A stretch of DNA of 55,581 bases from Bacillota bacterium (GCA_023416655.1 JAEZHK010000095.1:1-55581); one strand, 5' to 3'. Counted from the first letter of the stretch, positions 32,743 through 41,964 are shown. Notes: generated by a model not told the origin, from the sequence alone. Numbers and translations: made by a program.

Positions 32743-33557
32743 ATCCTGACAAGATCTGGTTTCGCGGCCTGCCGGAAGGCGGCGCGGTGGTCGAGCGGCT
32801 GGACCTTGCCTTCCCGCGTCTGCCGGAGGGCCTCGAAGGGCTGCGCATCCTGTTCGCTTCCGACGTGCACGCGGGGACCACGTTCCCGGAGGCGGCGCAG
32901 GAGCGGCTGATCCGCCAGATCGAGGCGCTCGCGCCGGACATGGTCCTGTGGGGCGGCGACCTTGCGGAGACCAGGCTGGATGCCGAGAAGCTGCTTAAAA
33001 AGATCGCCCGGCTGAAGCCGCCGATGGGCATGGCGGGCGTCGTGGGCAACAACGACCGGAACGCGTTCCAGGGCGCGATGGAGGAATTTGAGCGCCTACT
33101 CGAACAAGCGGGCGTGAAGCTGCTCCTCAACGGCCGGTGGGAGCGTTCCGTGCCCGGCGGCGAACTGGTTCTTCTGGGCTTGGATGAGGACTACTACGGC
33201 TCGCCGGACCCTTCGATCCTCGACAGGCGCGGACGCCCCGGGCAAGCGGGCGGGGGGCTGACGATCCTCTTGTCCCATTCGCCCGCGCCCCTTGACTCGC
33301 TGATCGGGAGCCTCGCGCCGCCCGACCTGATCCTCGCGGGCCACACCCACGGCGGACAGATACGAATAGGCGGCTTTACGCCTTACATCCTCATGTATGA
33401 CCGCGTGCGCCGCCGCCAGCGCTTCTTCGCCGTCCGGGGCCTGAAGCGGGAGGCGGGCGCGGTGCTGGTGGTATCGGGCGGGCTGGGCTCCAGCAAGATT
33501 CCGCTCAGGATTAATTGCCCGCCGGAAATGCAGCTGATCACGCTGCATAGAAAATGA
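32739..33557 (+). CDS. Calcineurin-like metallophosphoesterase (YkuE type)
   Basis: A 272-residue metallophosphoesterase with the five family motifs in order: FASDVHAG, WGGDLAE, VGNNDRN, LSHSP and AGHTHGGQ, which hold two metal ions. The late segment VSGGLGSSKIPLRINCPPE is typical of the YkuE-like group, many of which are membrane-attached and act on phospholipids or lipid-linked phosphates. This one has no clear N-terminal membrane anchor. Start is GTG 32739, overlapping the HD gene stop (GTGA), with GAGG 7 bases upstream. Confidence 0.88.
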   Translation: MNPDKIWFRGLPEGGAVVERLDLAFPRLPEGLEGLRILFASDVHAGTTFPEAAQERLIRQIEALAPDMVLWGGDLAETRLDAEKLLKKIARLKPPMGMAGVVGNNDRNAFQGAMEEFERLLEQAGVKLLLNGRWERSVPGGELVLLGLDEDYYGSPDPSILDRRGRPGQAGGGLTILLSHSPAPLDSLIGSLAPPDLILAGHTHGGQIRIGGFTPYILMYDRVRRRQRFFAVRGLKREAGAVLVVSGGLGSSKIPLRINCPPEMQLITLHRK

Positions 33558-33627
33558 AGCGTTTCATTCGGAGCTTCGAAAAAACAGATTTCCAACGCCC
33601 GGCCACCACTTCGTACAAGGCTTCCAT

Positions 33628-33786
33628 CGTTCCCGGCGACTTGTCGTCGGGAACGCCGTTTTCATAACCAGTGCGCACACTGGGTATAAAAACATTTCCA
33701 AAAGTGAGTGAGTCGCCCGGAAATCCCGCAGGTGTTTGGCTCACGCAGACTTCTTCCCTGAAAAACCCTCGGGAATTTTCATCGCT
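33628..33786 (-). repeat. Four-hairpin dispersed repeat, copy R7
   Basis: Minus orientation, read from 33786 down: H1 33758-33781, H2 33704-33744, H3 33658-33693 (CCAGTG/CACTGG core, variant lower stem), H4 33628-33655 (extended 13-bp stem with one wobble pair and a 2-base loop). It lies 3' of the small zinc protein on the same strand, just past that gene's terminator. Confidence 0.88.
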
Positions 33787-33791
33787 ACAAT

Positions 33792-33826
33792 AAAGCGCCC
33801 TTCCCGGGGATCGGGAAAGGCGCTTT
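33792..33826 (-). terminator. Terminator of the small zinc protein
   Basis: AAAGCGCC and GGCGCTTT outer arms plus TTCCC/GGGAA inner arms around GGGGATC; on the minus strand it runs into CTTTATTGT. Confidence 0.65.
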
Positions 33827-33840
33827 GCATTCGGGGCATT

Positions 33841-33981
33841 CTAAGGGATTTCGAGGTTGGATTCGCAGTCCTCGCCGCTCCGGGCGCAGTTATCGCAGAT
33901 CATCGCGCCGCAGCGCGAGCACTCGGTCATCGTCCTGGCGTCGCCTGTGCGCCTGCAATGGCCGCATTCGATCATGGACAT
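33841..33981 (-). CDS. Small cysteine-rich zinc-binding protein
   Basis: A 46-residue protein beginning MSMIECGHCRRTGDARTM. It has four CxxC-like pairs (ECGHC, ECSRC, ICDNC and a final EDCES), enough for one or two zinc knuckles, and no membrane helix. ATG 33981 has AAGGAG 8 bases upstream, so it is very likely translated. A hairpin terminator and R7 follow. Function unknown; such mini-ribbons are often protein- or nucleic-acid-binding. Confidence 0.7.
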   Translation of the reverse strand: MSMIECGHCRRTGDARTMTECSRCGAMICDNCARSGEDCESNLEIP

Positions 33982-34077
33982 GCTTTCAACTCCTTCGCGA
34001 AATTATTTTGATCTGAAACCCGGCGAAAAATGCGCGGCTGCAACATTTTGTCAGTAACAATAGTCTAAACCCTTGAA

Positions 34078-34106
34078 TTGTCATCTACCTGGATGTGTGC
34101 TACAAT
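34078..34106 (+). promoter_or_regulatory. Promoter of the MacB-like ABC operon
   Basis: TTGTCA (34078-34083), a 17-base spacer and TACAAT (34101-34106). Confidence 0.72.
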
Positions 34107-34151
34107 GGGCAGGACATAAGGCGCATTACCCAGGAAAAACCGGGGGGAGCC

Positions 34152-34979
34152 GTGCAGTTGGTAGTGGAGAAGAGGGACCAGCCCATCATCAGCCTTTCCG
34201 CCGTCAGCAAGGTGTACACCATCGGTTCCACCAAGCTGCGGGCGCTGGACGAGGTGTCGCTGGACATCTTTCCGGGCGAATTCGCGTGCATCGTCGGCCG
34301 TTCCGGATCGGGCAAGTCCACGCTGCTCAACATGATCGCCGGGCTTGAAAAACCCACCAAGGGGCAGATCCGCGTGGCGGGCAAGCAGATCGACCGGCTG
34401 AACGAGGGCAAGCTCGTGCAATTCCGCCTGGACAACGTGGGCTTCGTGTTCCAGCAGTTCAACCTCTTCGCCACCCACACGGCCCTTGACAACGTGGCCA
34501 TGCCGCTGATGTACAAGGGCATGGCCAGGGACGCCCGCTTGCGCCAGGCGCGCAAGATGCTGGACCTGGTGGGCCTTTCGACCCACATGGCCCACATGCC
34601 CGGCCAGATGTCCGGCGGCCAGCAGCAGCGCGTGGGCATCGCGCGCTCGCTGGTCACAAAGCCGAAAATCCTCTTCGCGGACGAGCCCACCGGAAACCTG
34701 GACCTCAAGACCTCGCGGGAGATCCTCCGGCTCATCCGGGCCGTGTGCCGCGAGCGGGGCACCACGCTGATCATGGTCACCCACGACGCGGAGATCGCGC
34801 AGTACGCCGACCGGATGGTGCGCCTTCTGGACGGCCGGGTGATCGAGAACGCGGTTCATGAAAACCCCAAGGACATTACGCTGGTACAGACGCTGCCCGA
34901 CGGCACGGTGATCGAGTTGCCGGAGGGCGACACCCAGGCGCGGGCCGCCGAGTTTAAGAAGGCTCCCGCCCGGGCATGA
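34152..34979 (+). CDS. ABC transporter ATP-binding protein (MacB/LolD/FtsE type)
   Basis: A 275-residue ATPase. Walker A GRSGSGKSTLL (about 49), Q-loop FVFQQFNLFATHTAL, signature MSGGQQQRVGIARSL (about 153), Walker B ILFADEPTGNLD and H-loop VTHD are all intact. The family works with FtsX-like permeases that do mechanical or export work rather than import. A C-terminal extension of about 45 residues (after LLDGRVIEN) is longer than in LolD. Start is GTG 34152 after GGGGGGAG; the upstream ATG at 34095 lies before the -10. Operon with the large surface protein and the permease. Confidence 0.92.
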   Translation: MQLVVEKRDQPIISLSAVSKVYTIGSTKLRALDEVSLDIFPGEFACIVGRSGSGKSTLLNMIAGLEKPTKGQIRVAGKQIDRLNEGKLVQFRLDNVGFVFQQFNLFATHTALDNVAMPLMYKGMARDARLRQARKMLDLVGLSTHMAHMPGQMSGGQQQRVGIARSLVTKPKILFADEPTGNLDLKTSREILRLIRAVCRERGTTLIMVTHDAEIAQYADRMVRLLDGRVIENAVHENPKDITLVQTLPDGTVIELPEGDTQARAAEFKKAPARA

Positions 34980-34992
34980 AGGAGGACGACCC

Positions 34993-37900
34993 ATGACGAG
35001 GCAAAGGGTACAATCGCTGATCCTGGCCATTCTGACGGCGCTGGTTCTCGTGGCGCCGGAATTTTCGGTTGCCTTTGCGGAAAGCCAAACGCCCGCACCC
35101 ATAGAGAGCGCCACCGAGGCCCCGGCCAGCACGAAAAAAGCCAAACAATATAAAGTGAAGTTCGTCGATACGCTTACCGGCAAGGAGATCGGGGAGACCC
35201 AGCGCGTGAACGCGGGCGAATCCGCCGCCCAGCCGGAAGCGCCCGACCACACCGACCTGGGCTTCCAGTTCGCGGGCTGGGACAAGGACTTCTCCGTTAT
35301 CAAGAAAAACCTGTCCGTAAGCGCGAAGTACGTGACCACCCACCAGATCGCGCTGGGTGATTTCGATGGGGCGAAGGCCGCGCCGGGCGGGAAGCTCAGA
35401 CTCGCGCTGCCGGTCGTGTTCAAAAACGCGCTGACCGGCGACGAGGCGGCCTCGAGCAAGCTCGCAAACGGCGGCCTCGCGGGCTACGACGCCAAGCGCG
35501 AAATTCCCGAGTACGACCAGAGCGCGCTGGTCAGTCAGGGCATCGAGTGGATCCGAATCGATCTGGACCTGTCTGGTACGCCTTTGAAAGCGGACAAGGA
35601 CGGCCGGTCGTCCTACATCCTGAAAAGCGTCAAGGACAGCAAGAAGAAGTACGGGGTCGCGAACGGCCAGCCGGTCAACCGTGGCTTCGCGGTTTTTGAC
35701 GCCGTGAAGGCTCGCGAAAACGCCAAGGGCGGCTCCTACCCCCTCAAGGGGGCCATCGTGTGGCGGCTCAAGGGCACGAAACTGGACAACAAGGTCCCCT
35801 TCGAAATCGAACTGAAGATCGGCGGGGCCGCGGAGAAGGCCGCAAGCCCGGACGCCGCGAAGGGGCAGGGCGCTGACGCGCCGGACGGAACCGCAGTGCC
35901 CGACGCAACCGCGGAAACTGAGTCCGAAATGCTGGTCGCCAACCAGGCGCCCAAGGCCACGCCCGTGGTCCGCATCCTGGGCTCGGACGAGACGCCCGAA
36001 CCCACCCTGACGCCGGAACCCACTCTGACCCCGGAACCCACTCTGACCCCGGAACCCACCCTGTCGCCCGAGGCGACCTTTACGGCAGAGCCGACCGCCA
36101 CACCCGACGCGGTCGCAACCGTTGAACCTACCGCGACGCCGGGCGCTGTCTTCCTGCCTGGCGACGCTTCCGCTGAACCCGGCGCGACGCCGGACGCCGC
36201 CGCCACGCCCGACGTGGATGCGACGGTCGAACCCACCGCCACGCCCGAACCGGACGCGACGCTTGAACCCACGGCGACGCCGGATGCTACCGCGATGCCC
36301 GAAACGAACGCGCCGGTCGAACCCGCCGCCGCGCCCGAACCCGACGAAACGCTGGCAGACCTGCTGGCGGGCGAGCTGCCCGCGACGCCCGTAGCGACCG
36401 CTTCAGACGAAGCCACCGGTACGCCCGAACTCGAAGCGACCGCTCTGGTTGACGCCACCGATACGCCCATGCCCGAAGCGACCGCTTCGGTTGACATCAC
36501 CGGTACACCCCTGCCCGAAGCGACCGCGGGTGTCCCGGAGGCGGCGCTTCTGTCCAAGGCGCTCGATGGAATCGAAGCGAAGGATGGAGAAGAGGAAACC
36601 GACGGGACCGCGGCGACCTATACCGTCACGTTCATCGACTTCGACGGCTCCACCATCACCACCACCAGCGTGGAAGAAGGCAATTCGCCATCCACTCCGG
36701 GTGACTATGTGGCAAACGTAAAACCAATTAAGCAGATTAACGGCACATGGAGTGTTTTCAAAGGTTGGAATCCAGAGCTGACCGCTGTGACTGAGAACGT
36801 CTCCCTTGGCGCGCATTATGAGGCAATAACCGATCCGGTAGAGAAAACTTATAAGGACAGTTTCGACGGTGCGACGCTGGGCATGGACGAGGCCGCAGCG
36901 GAATTGATCGTAAAATCTCATGCTGATTTGGGCTTTGTGTTCGACGGCTGGGTTGAGACCGCCACACATGAGAACAATAAGGTCAACGTAACTGCCGAAT
37001 CCAAGTACAAACTTACCTCCACAATTGTTGTTGACCAACATGGACAACCTTACCCGGTGGGGAAGCCAAAGGGCAAAATGACCATCGCATTGCCCATCTC
37101 ATATGCGATCAACTCCTCTTTGGCTTATAGCGACACGCTTACAACAGGCAAGCGAGCCAGTAAGTATACTGGCAAGGAGACGGACGCGGACTTCACTCAG
37201 GCGGACTGGACAGCTTTGGGCGTCGAGGACATCAAAATTGAACTAGATCCCTTCGCGAGCGACGCGCCCTTAGTGGCCACCAATATTTCGTCTGCCTTTG
37301 TCGTCCAAAATGGCATCAACCATGGCTTTGCGGTTTTTCCGAACATCCCGGTAAAGTCCTCGGCCAAAAACGCCTACTATACATTGACCGGTAAACTTAG
37401 TTGGCGGATGAAGGGACAGGATTGGCTTCACGCCAGCAGCACAACATTCTATTATCAAGTTAAGGTGACCGGCGCGCCCACCTCCTCCGGTGGCAGCAAC
37501 TACGGCGGCGGCGGGTCCACCACCGGCAATGAAAAGCCCCAGCCCAAGCTGGTGGTGGAGGCCATCACCACCGACCCGCTCAGCCCCAAGGCCGGGCAAA
37601 ACTTCGACGTGGTGCTGTCCCTCAAGAACACCTCGCCCGACTACTACGTGCAGAACGTCGAGGTGACCTACACCACCGACGAGGACGCGCTGATGCCCGC
37701 GGCGGGCTCCAACAGCGTGTACCTCGCGAAGATCGACAAAAACGAATCCTACGAGCTCAGGCTGCCGGTCAAGGCGAGCCCCGAGCTCTCCAAGCAGGAC
37801 GTCAAAATTGACCTCTCGATGGAGTACGAGGACAAGAAGCTGACCGCGCTGACCGCCACGCAGAGCGTGATGGTCAAGGTGGCGCAGGTGCAGCGCATGC

Positions 37901-38427
37901 AGTTGGACGAGCTGCAATTGCCCGCCACCGCGCCCACCGCAGGCGACAGCGTGCAGTTTTCGCTGGGCGTGTTCAACCTGGGCCGCACGGTGCTCTACAA
38001 CGTGACGGCCAAGGTGATCTCCGACAACCCCAACCTCATGCCCGGGCAGGCCTTCTTCGGCGGCAACATGGACCCGGGAACCTCCAAGACCGCGGAGCTG
38101 GAGGCCACGGCCATGGAGGCCGGTCAGTACGCCGGGAACGTTCAGGTGACCTATGAAAACGCCTTCGGCGAAGCGACCACGGAGCTTAGGCCCTTCTCGC
38201 TCACCGTAAGCGCGCTGGAGGACTTCAGCTACGACGACGGCCAGTACGACGACCTCAATGCGCCGACCCCCGCGCCCGAAGCGCCGTCGGCGGTCCTGAT
38301 CATGCAGTACCTGCCGCCCTGGCTTTACGCGGCGGTTGGCCTGATGCTTCTTCTGATCATACTCGCGATCGCCATGTCGGCGCGCCGCCGCCGCCGGAGG
38401 ATGTTCGAAGAAGATGAGATGGATTGA
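34993..38427 (+). CDS. Giant surface protein with duplicated module, TPEPT linker and C-terminal anchor
   Basis: 1144 residues. Signal peptide 1-29. Module A (about 50-278) starts with an InlB B-repeat-like fold (VKFVDTLTGKEIGET, FAGWDKD). A Pro/Glu/Thr-rich low-complexity linker (about 285-530) holds many TPEPT-like units. Module B (about 545-835) repeats A: shared patterns are ADLGFVFDGW, GKMTIALPISY versus GKLRLALPVVF, and NHGFAVF versus NRGFAVF. Residues 855-1080 hold two CARDB/NEW3-like beta domains (COG1361-like). A membrane helix (about 1112-1135) ends in RRRRRRMFEEDEMD. It lies between the ATPase and permease genes, so it probably works with that ABC system outside the cell. Module B has a more AT-rich codon bias than the rest. 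Confidence 0.85.
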   Translation: MTRQRVQSLILAILTALVLVAPEFSVAFAESQTPAPIESATEAPASTKKAKQYKVKFVDTLTGKEIGETQRVNAGESAAQPEAPDHTDLGFQFAGWDKDFSVIKKNLSVSAKYVTTHQIALGDFDGAKAAPGGKLRLALPVVFKNALTGDEAASSKLANGGLAGYDAKREIPEYDQSALVSQGIEWIRIDLDLSGTPLKADKDGRSSYILKSVKDSKKKYGVANGQPVNRGFAVFDAVKARENAKGGSYPLKGAIVWRLKGTKLDNKVPFEIELKIGGAAEKAASPDAAKGQGADAPDGTAVPDATAETESEMLVANQAPKATPVVRILGSDETPEPTLTPEPTLTPEPTLTPEPTLSPEATFTAEPTATPDAVATVEPTATPGAVFLPGDASAEPGATPDAAATPDVDATVEPTATPEPDATLEPTATPDATAMPETNAPVEPAAAPEPDETLADLLAGELPATPVATASDEATGTPELEATALVDATDTPMPEATASVDITGTPLPEATAGVPEAALLSKALDGIEAKDGEEETDGTAATYTVTFIDFDGSTITTTSVEEGNSPSTPGDYVANVKPIKQINGTWSVFKGWNPELTAVTENVSLGAHYEAITDPVEKTYKDSFDGATLGMDEAAAELIVKSHADLGFVFDGWVETATHENNKVNVTAESKYKLTSTIVVDQHGQPYPVGKPKGKMTIALPISYAINSSLAYSDTLTTGKRASKYTGKETDADFTQADWTALGVEDIKIELDPFASDAPLVATNISSAFVVQNGINHGFAVFPNIPVKSSAKNAYYTLTGKLSWRMKGQDWLHASSTTFYYQVKVTGAPTSSGGSNYGGGGSTTGNEKPQPKLVVEAITTDPLSPKAGQNFDVVLSLKNTSPDYYVQNVEVTYTTDEDALMPAAGSNSVYLAKIDKNESYELRLPVKASPELSKQDVKIDLSMEYEDKKLTALTATQSVMVKVAQVQRMQLDELQLPATAPTAGDSVQFSLGVFNLGRTVLYNVTAKVISDNPNLMPGQAFFGGNMDPGTSKTAELEATAMEAGQYAGNVQVTYENAFGEATTELRPFSLTVSALEDFSYDDGQYDDLNAPTPAPEAPSAVLIMQYLPPWLYAAVGLMLLLIILAIAMSARRRRRRMFEEDEMD

Positions 38428-39823
38428 CATCCTGTCCGCGGCCCTCAATAACCTCCGCCGCCGCAAGCTGCGAAGCGCGTTGACCATGCTGGGCGTGGTC
38501 ATCGGCACGGCGGCCATTGTGGTCACCATTTCGCTGGGCTACGGCGCGGAAAAGACTCAATTGGCGGCGCTGGAGGCCCAAACAAACCTCCGGCTGATTC
38601 AGGTGTACCCCAACTACGGCTACTCGGAATCGGGTGCTTCGGCCACCGGCAACCGCATCACAACCATCAATGACAGCGTGCTCCGAAGGATCCGCGGCAT
38701 CAAGGGAGTTGACGCGCTCACGCCCATCGTCAACCTCTACGCGGGCGTCAACTTCTCCTTAAAAGTCGGCAAGCGCGTGAACCAGGCCACCATGCTGATG
38801 GGCGTGCTGCCCAGGGACTTCGCCAAGATGGTCAAGCTCAAGAGCGGGCGGTTCTTTTCGTCCACCACCGGCACAATGGAGTTCATCATGTCGGAGATTC
38901 CGATGATGGACTTTCAGGACCCCAAATCTCCCGACGAGAGCGTGGACGTCTACGACTTGTGGCAAAATGACAAGCCGCTGCCGCTGCCCAGGGTGAACTG
39001 GCTGACCGAACCCTTCACCATGACCATGAGCTGGGAGGAGAGCGTGGAGGACTCCGCCAACGCGGACGCCGAGCCCGTCGTCAAGACCAAGGACTACAAG
39101 GCCCGCATGGTGGGCATCCTGCCAGCGGACTTCAACGACATGACCTACGGCTACAGCGCGGTGGTCAACTTGAACTGGCTCCGAAAATTCTTCAAGGAGA
39201 ACAAGCAGCTCTTCAAGGACTCGGGCGTGGACAGCCTCGACAAGTACGACATCGTCAACGTGCTGGCCACCGACGTGAACTCCGTGCAGGCTGTGGTCAA
39301 GGAACTGGTGGAGATGGGCGTGATCTGTTACAGCACCATGGACGCGATCAACACCATCCGCCAGCAGATCCAGACCATGCAGGGCTTCCTGGGCTTCATC
39401 GGCGCGATTTCGCTCTTGGTCGCGGCGCTCTCCATCGCCAACACCATGATGATGTCCATCTACGAGCGCACCCGGGAGATCGGCGTCATGAAGGTGCTGG
39501 GCTGCAAGCTGGGCAACATCCGCGTGATGTTTTTGAGCGAGGCCGCCTACATCGGCATCATCGGCGGCGCGCTGGGGCTGGCGGCGAGCTACCTGCTCAG
39601 TTACGCGCTCAATAACGTCGATGGGCTGAGGCAGCTGGCCTCGAGCATCATGCAGTCCGGCTACTGGTATGAGAGCGAGAACGCAACGGTCTCAATCATC
39701 CCGCCCGCGCTGGCGCTGGGCACCTGGTTTTTCGTGGTCTTCGTCTCCGTCGGCTCGGGCTTCTACCCGGCGCAGCGCGCGACCCGGCTTTCGTCGCTCG
39801 CCGCCATTCGGACTGCGGACTAA
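38414..39823 (+). CDS. ABC transporter permease (MacB/FtsX family)
   Basis: A 469-residue permease: N-terminal helix with the LNNLRRRKLRSALTMLGVVIG start typical of MacB-like proteins, a large extracytoplasmic MacB_PCD-type domain (about 45-320), then three C-terminal helices in an FtsX domain (GFIGAISLLVAALSIANTMM, MSIYERTREIGVMKVLGC coupling region, GGALGLAASYLLSYAL). Its start overlaps the end of the giant surface protein gene by 14 bases. With the ATPase it forms a type VII ABC unit; no separate MacA-like adaptor is present, so the surface protein may take that place. Confidence 0.92.
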   Translation: MRWIDILSAALNNLRRRKLRSALTMLGVVIGTAAIVVTISLGYGAEKTQLAALEAQTNLRLIQVYPNYGYSESGASATGNRITTINDSVLRRIRGIKGVDALTPIVNLYAGVNFSLKVGKRVNQATMLMGVLPRDFAKMVKLKSGRFFSSTTGTMEFIMSEIPMMDFQDPKSPDESVDVYDLWQNDKPLPLPRVNWLTEPFTMTMSWEESVEDSANADAEPVVKTKDYKARMVGILPADFNDMTYGYSAVVNLNWLRKFFKENKQLFKDSGVDSLDKYDIVNVLATDVNSVQAVVKELVEMGVICYSTMDAINTIRQQIQTMQGFLGFIGAISLLVAALSIANTMMMSIYERTREIGVMKVLGCKLGNIRVMFLSEAAYIGIIGGALGLAASYLLSYALNNVDGLRQLASSIMQSGYWYESENATVSIIPPALALGTWFFVVFVSVGSGFYPAQRATRLSSLAAIRTAD

Positions 39824-39863
39824 TGCATTTTCGGATTCTGACGCCCCCCGTGCTTAATCAAAC

Positions 39864-40030
39864 CATTCCCGGCGACTTGTCGCCGGGAATGTCGTTTCCG
39901 TAACCAGTGCGAACACTGGTTACGGAAACAATACCTTCAGTCAGTGAGCCGCCCGGAAATCCCGCAGGATTTCATGGCTCACGCAGCCTTCTTCCTTCGC
40001 GTTGAAAAGCCGCTTGCGGATTTTCAACGC
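39864..40030 (-). repeat. Four-hairpin dispersed repeat, copy R8
   Basis: Minus orientation between two plus-strand genes, the only copy antisense to its upstream gene. H1 40000-40029, H2 39944-39982 (GTGAGCC/GGCTCAC), H3 39894-39929 (perfect 16 bp; loop TTCG when read in element orientation), H4 39864-39891 (13-bp stem with a 2-base loop). It is one of the best-preserved copies. Confidence 0.92.
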
Positions 40031-40066
40031 ACCGGCTGGACATACTGTCACGCGAGAGGTGATGGT

Positions 40067-40696
40067 ATGTCCTTTGGATTCATATTGCTGATCGTCGTCG
40101 GAATTCTTGTCATGTTCGGCGTCGGTCAGCGCGCGCTGGACAGGCTCCGGCTGACCGACAAACAGGCGATGCTGTTCGTCGCGCTGATCATCGTCGGCGG
40201 CGTCATCCCGGACATTCAGGTTACGCCGCTGTTCGCGTTTAACATCGGAGGCGCGCTGATACCGCTGGGGCTGGCGGTATACCTGTTCGTCAAGGCGGAA
40301 ACCGCCTGGGAGAAGTGGCGTTCGCTGATTGCGGCGGTGCTCGCGGGCGCGGCGGTGTTCGCGCTGGGCCGCTTCCTGCCCGCAGAGCCGGAGCGGACCC
40401 AGATCGACCCGAATTACCTGTACGGCATCTCGGCGGCGGTGGTGGCCTACATCTTCGGCCGCTCCAGGCGCGCGTCGTTCATCGCGGGCATCGTGGGCGT
40501 GATGCTGGCCGACACCGCGCAGTCGGTGATCAACTGGAGTCAGGGTATCGACCAGACGCTGATCCTGGGCGGCGCGGGCGCATTTGACGCGGTGGTCATC
40601 GCCGGGATCCTGGCGGTTCTTCTGGCGGAACTTCTGGGCGAACTGATCGAGCGCGCCATGCGCGGCGCAAGAACGGGGGAGGAGAAGGGAAAATGA
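40067..40696 (+). CDS. DUF1614-family membrane protein
   Basis: A 209-residue polytopic membrane protein with about six hydrophobic segments. It shows the DUF1614 pattern: NIGGALIPLGLAVYLF near residue 61 after a TPLFAFN turn, and a late glycine-rich GGAGAFDAVVIAGILAV. Many Clostridia carry DUF1614 next to SpoIIP-like genes; its stop overlaps the SpoIIP start (ATGA), so the products are coupled. ATG 40067 follows AGAGGTGA. Function unknown; a sporulation link is inferred from the neighbour. Confidence 0.8.
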   Translation: MSFGFILLIVVGILVMFGVGQRALDRLRLTDKQAMLFVALIIVGGVIPDIQVTPLFAFNIGGALIPLGLAVYLFVKAETAWEKWRSLIAAVLAGAAVFALGRFLPAEPERTQIDPNYLYGISAAVVAYIFGRSRRASFIAGIVGVMLADTAQSVINWSQGIDQTLILGGAGAFDAVVIAGILAVLLAELLGELIERAMRGARTGEEKGK

Positions 40697-41853
40697 AACG
40701 GCTGACCGCCATACTGGTTTTGGCGCTCCTCCTGACGCCCGTCTGCGTCCGCGCGGAGGAGCCGGAGTACCAGGACGACATCGTCTACAAAATCAATGAC
40801 GAGGCCGGCGCGTACCTGACTTCCCACGCCGGGCGCGTCTATCAGGACGACGAGTACATCGCGGGGGACAACAAGCTCTACATCATCACCGCGGTGGACG
40901 ACTCGATGCTGACCGCGACGGCCAGCTACGTGGGCATGGAAACCGTCGGCTCGCGCGTTGAAACGCAGAGCGTGTTTGGCGCCGCGGCGGCCACGAACGC
41001 GCCCAGCGCCTCGCCCGGTACGACCGCGGCGGCCAACGCGTCGCCCAATGCGTCGGGCGGCGGCAAGAAGCTGGTGGCGATGTACTCCACCCACACCGAC
41101 GAATCCTACGAGCCAACCGACGGCACGTCCTCCAAGACCAAGGGCGGCGGCATTCTGGACGTAGGCAACGCGCTCAAGAAAAATCTGGAGAGCAAGGGCG
41201 TTCAGGTGGTCTACGACGAGACCAACCACATGCCCCACGACGCCGGCGCGTACAGGCGCTCCCGCCAGACCGCCGAGGAACTGCTCAAAAAGCAGCCAGA
41301 GGCGCTGATCGACATCCATCGGGATGGCATCCCCGACCCCAAGGAGTACGACAAGACGATCGACGGCAAGCCGGCTTCCAAGGTGCGGCTGGAGGTGGGC
41401 CGCTCCAACCCCAACGCCGACGCAAACCGGAACTTCGCCAAGGAGATCAAGGCCACAGCCGACAAGAAGTATCCCGGGATGATCAAGGACATCTTCATCG
41501 GCAAGGGCAATTACAACCAGGAGCTATACCCGCAGTCCATCCTGCTTGAGTTCGGCACGGTTTCCACCGACAAGAAGCGGGCGGAGCAGTCCACCCAGTT
41601 CATGGCGAACGTTTTGAACGACGTTCTCTTCGGCGGAACGGCAAAAGCGGAAACAAATGTGCAACAAGGGAACAAATCCGCGGGAAAAGGCGTCCTATGG
41701 TTAATAGGCGGCGTGATCGTCGCCGGTGTGATCTATGCACTGGCCGCGACAGGCACCTTTGATGGCATGAAGCGCAGGCTCGCCCGGGGTGCCAGCGAGG
41801 TGACGGGTGGCTCCATGGGCCGCAAGCCAAAGGAACCCAACGACCCGAAATAA
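40693..41853 (+). CDS. spoIIP: Stage II sporulation protein P
   Basis: A 386-residue SpoIIP-family amidase/endopeptidase, which in spore formers degrades septal peptidoglycan with SpoIID during engulfment. Seen: an N-terminal signal or anchor (1-21), an Ala/Ser/Pro-rich linker (about 95-120), the motifs MYSTHTDESYEP (family HTHxSE-like, metal His), IDIHRDGIPD and SILLEFGTVS, and an unusual C-terminal membrane helix (VLWLIGGVIVAGVIYAL, about 336-352) with a basic tail. It starts inside the DUF1614 stop codon. The extra C-terminal helix means it may be anchored at both ends. Confidence 0.88.
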   Translation: MKRLTAILVLALLLTPVCVRAEEPEYQDDIVYKINDEAGAYLTSHAGRVYQDDEYIAGDNKLYIITAVDDSMLTATASYVGMETVGSRVETQSVFGAAAATNAPSASPGTTAAANASPNASGGGKKLVAMYSTHTDESYEPTDGTSSKTKGGGILDVGNALKKNLESKGVQVVYDETNHMPHDAGAYRRSRQTAEELLKKQPEALIDIHRDGIPDPKEYDKTIDGKPASKVRLEVGRSNPNADANRNFAKEIKATADKKYPGMIKDIFIGKGNYNQELYPQSILLEFGTVSTDKKRAEQSTQFMANVLNDVLFGGTAKAETNVQQGNKSAGKGVLWLIGGVIVAGVIYALAATGTFDGMKRRLARGASEVTGGSMGRKPKEPNDPK

Positions 41854-41964
41854 ATGATGGTTGCGTAATAGATTTGTAACTCTATATATGCTGAAGTCCC
41901 CCGCCGCCTGTGTTACAATGGATCGGTGAGCATCCCGCTACGACCGCGTAAGGAGTGGAATCGC

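Noticed and set aside
34065..35459. Antisense open frame of about 464 codons over the ABC ATPase
   Set aside because: Shadow of two well-supported plus-strand genes; no ribosome-binding site and low-complexity translation.
36000..36540. TPEPT region as a non-coding tandem repeat or VNTR
   Set aside because: It is in frame within a complete surface-protein gene and is a typical Pro/Thr/Glu linker, although its length could vary between strains.
5251..40030. Repeats R1-R9 as a CRISPR array
   Set aside because: The copies are kilobases apart, each about 170 bp with internal hairpins, on both strands, with no spacers of constant length and no cas genes.
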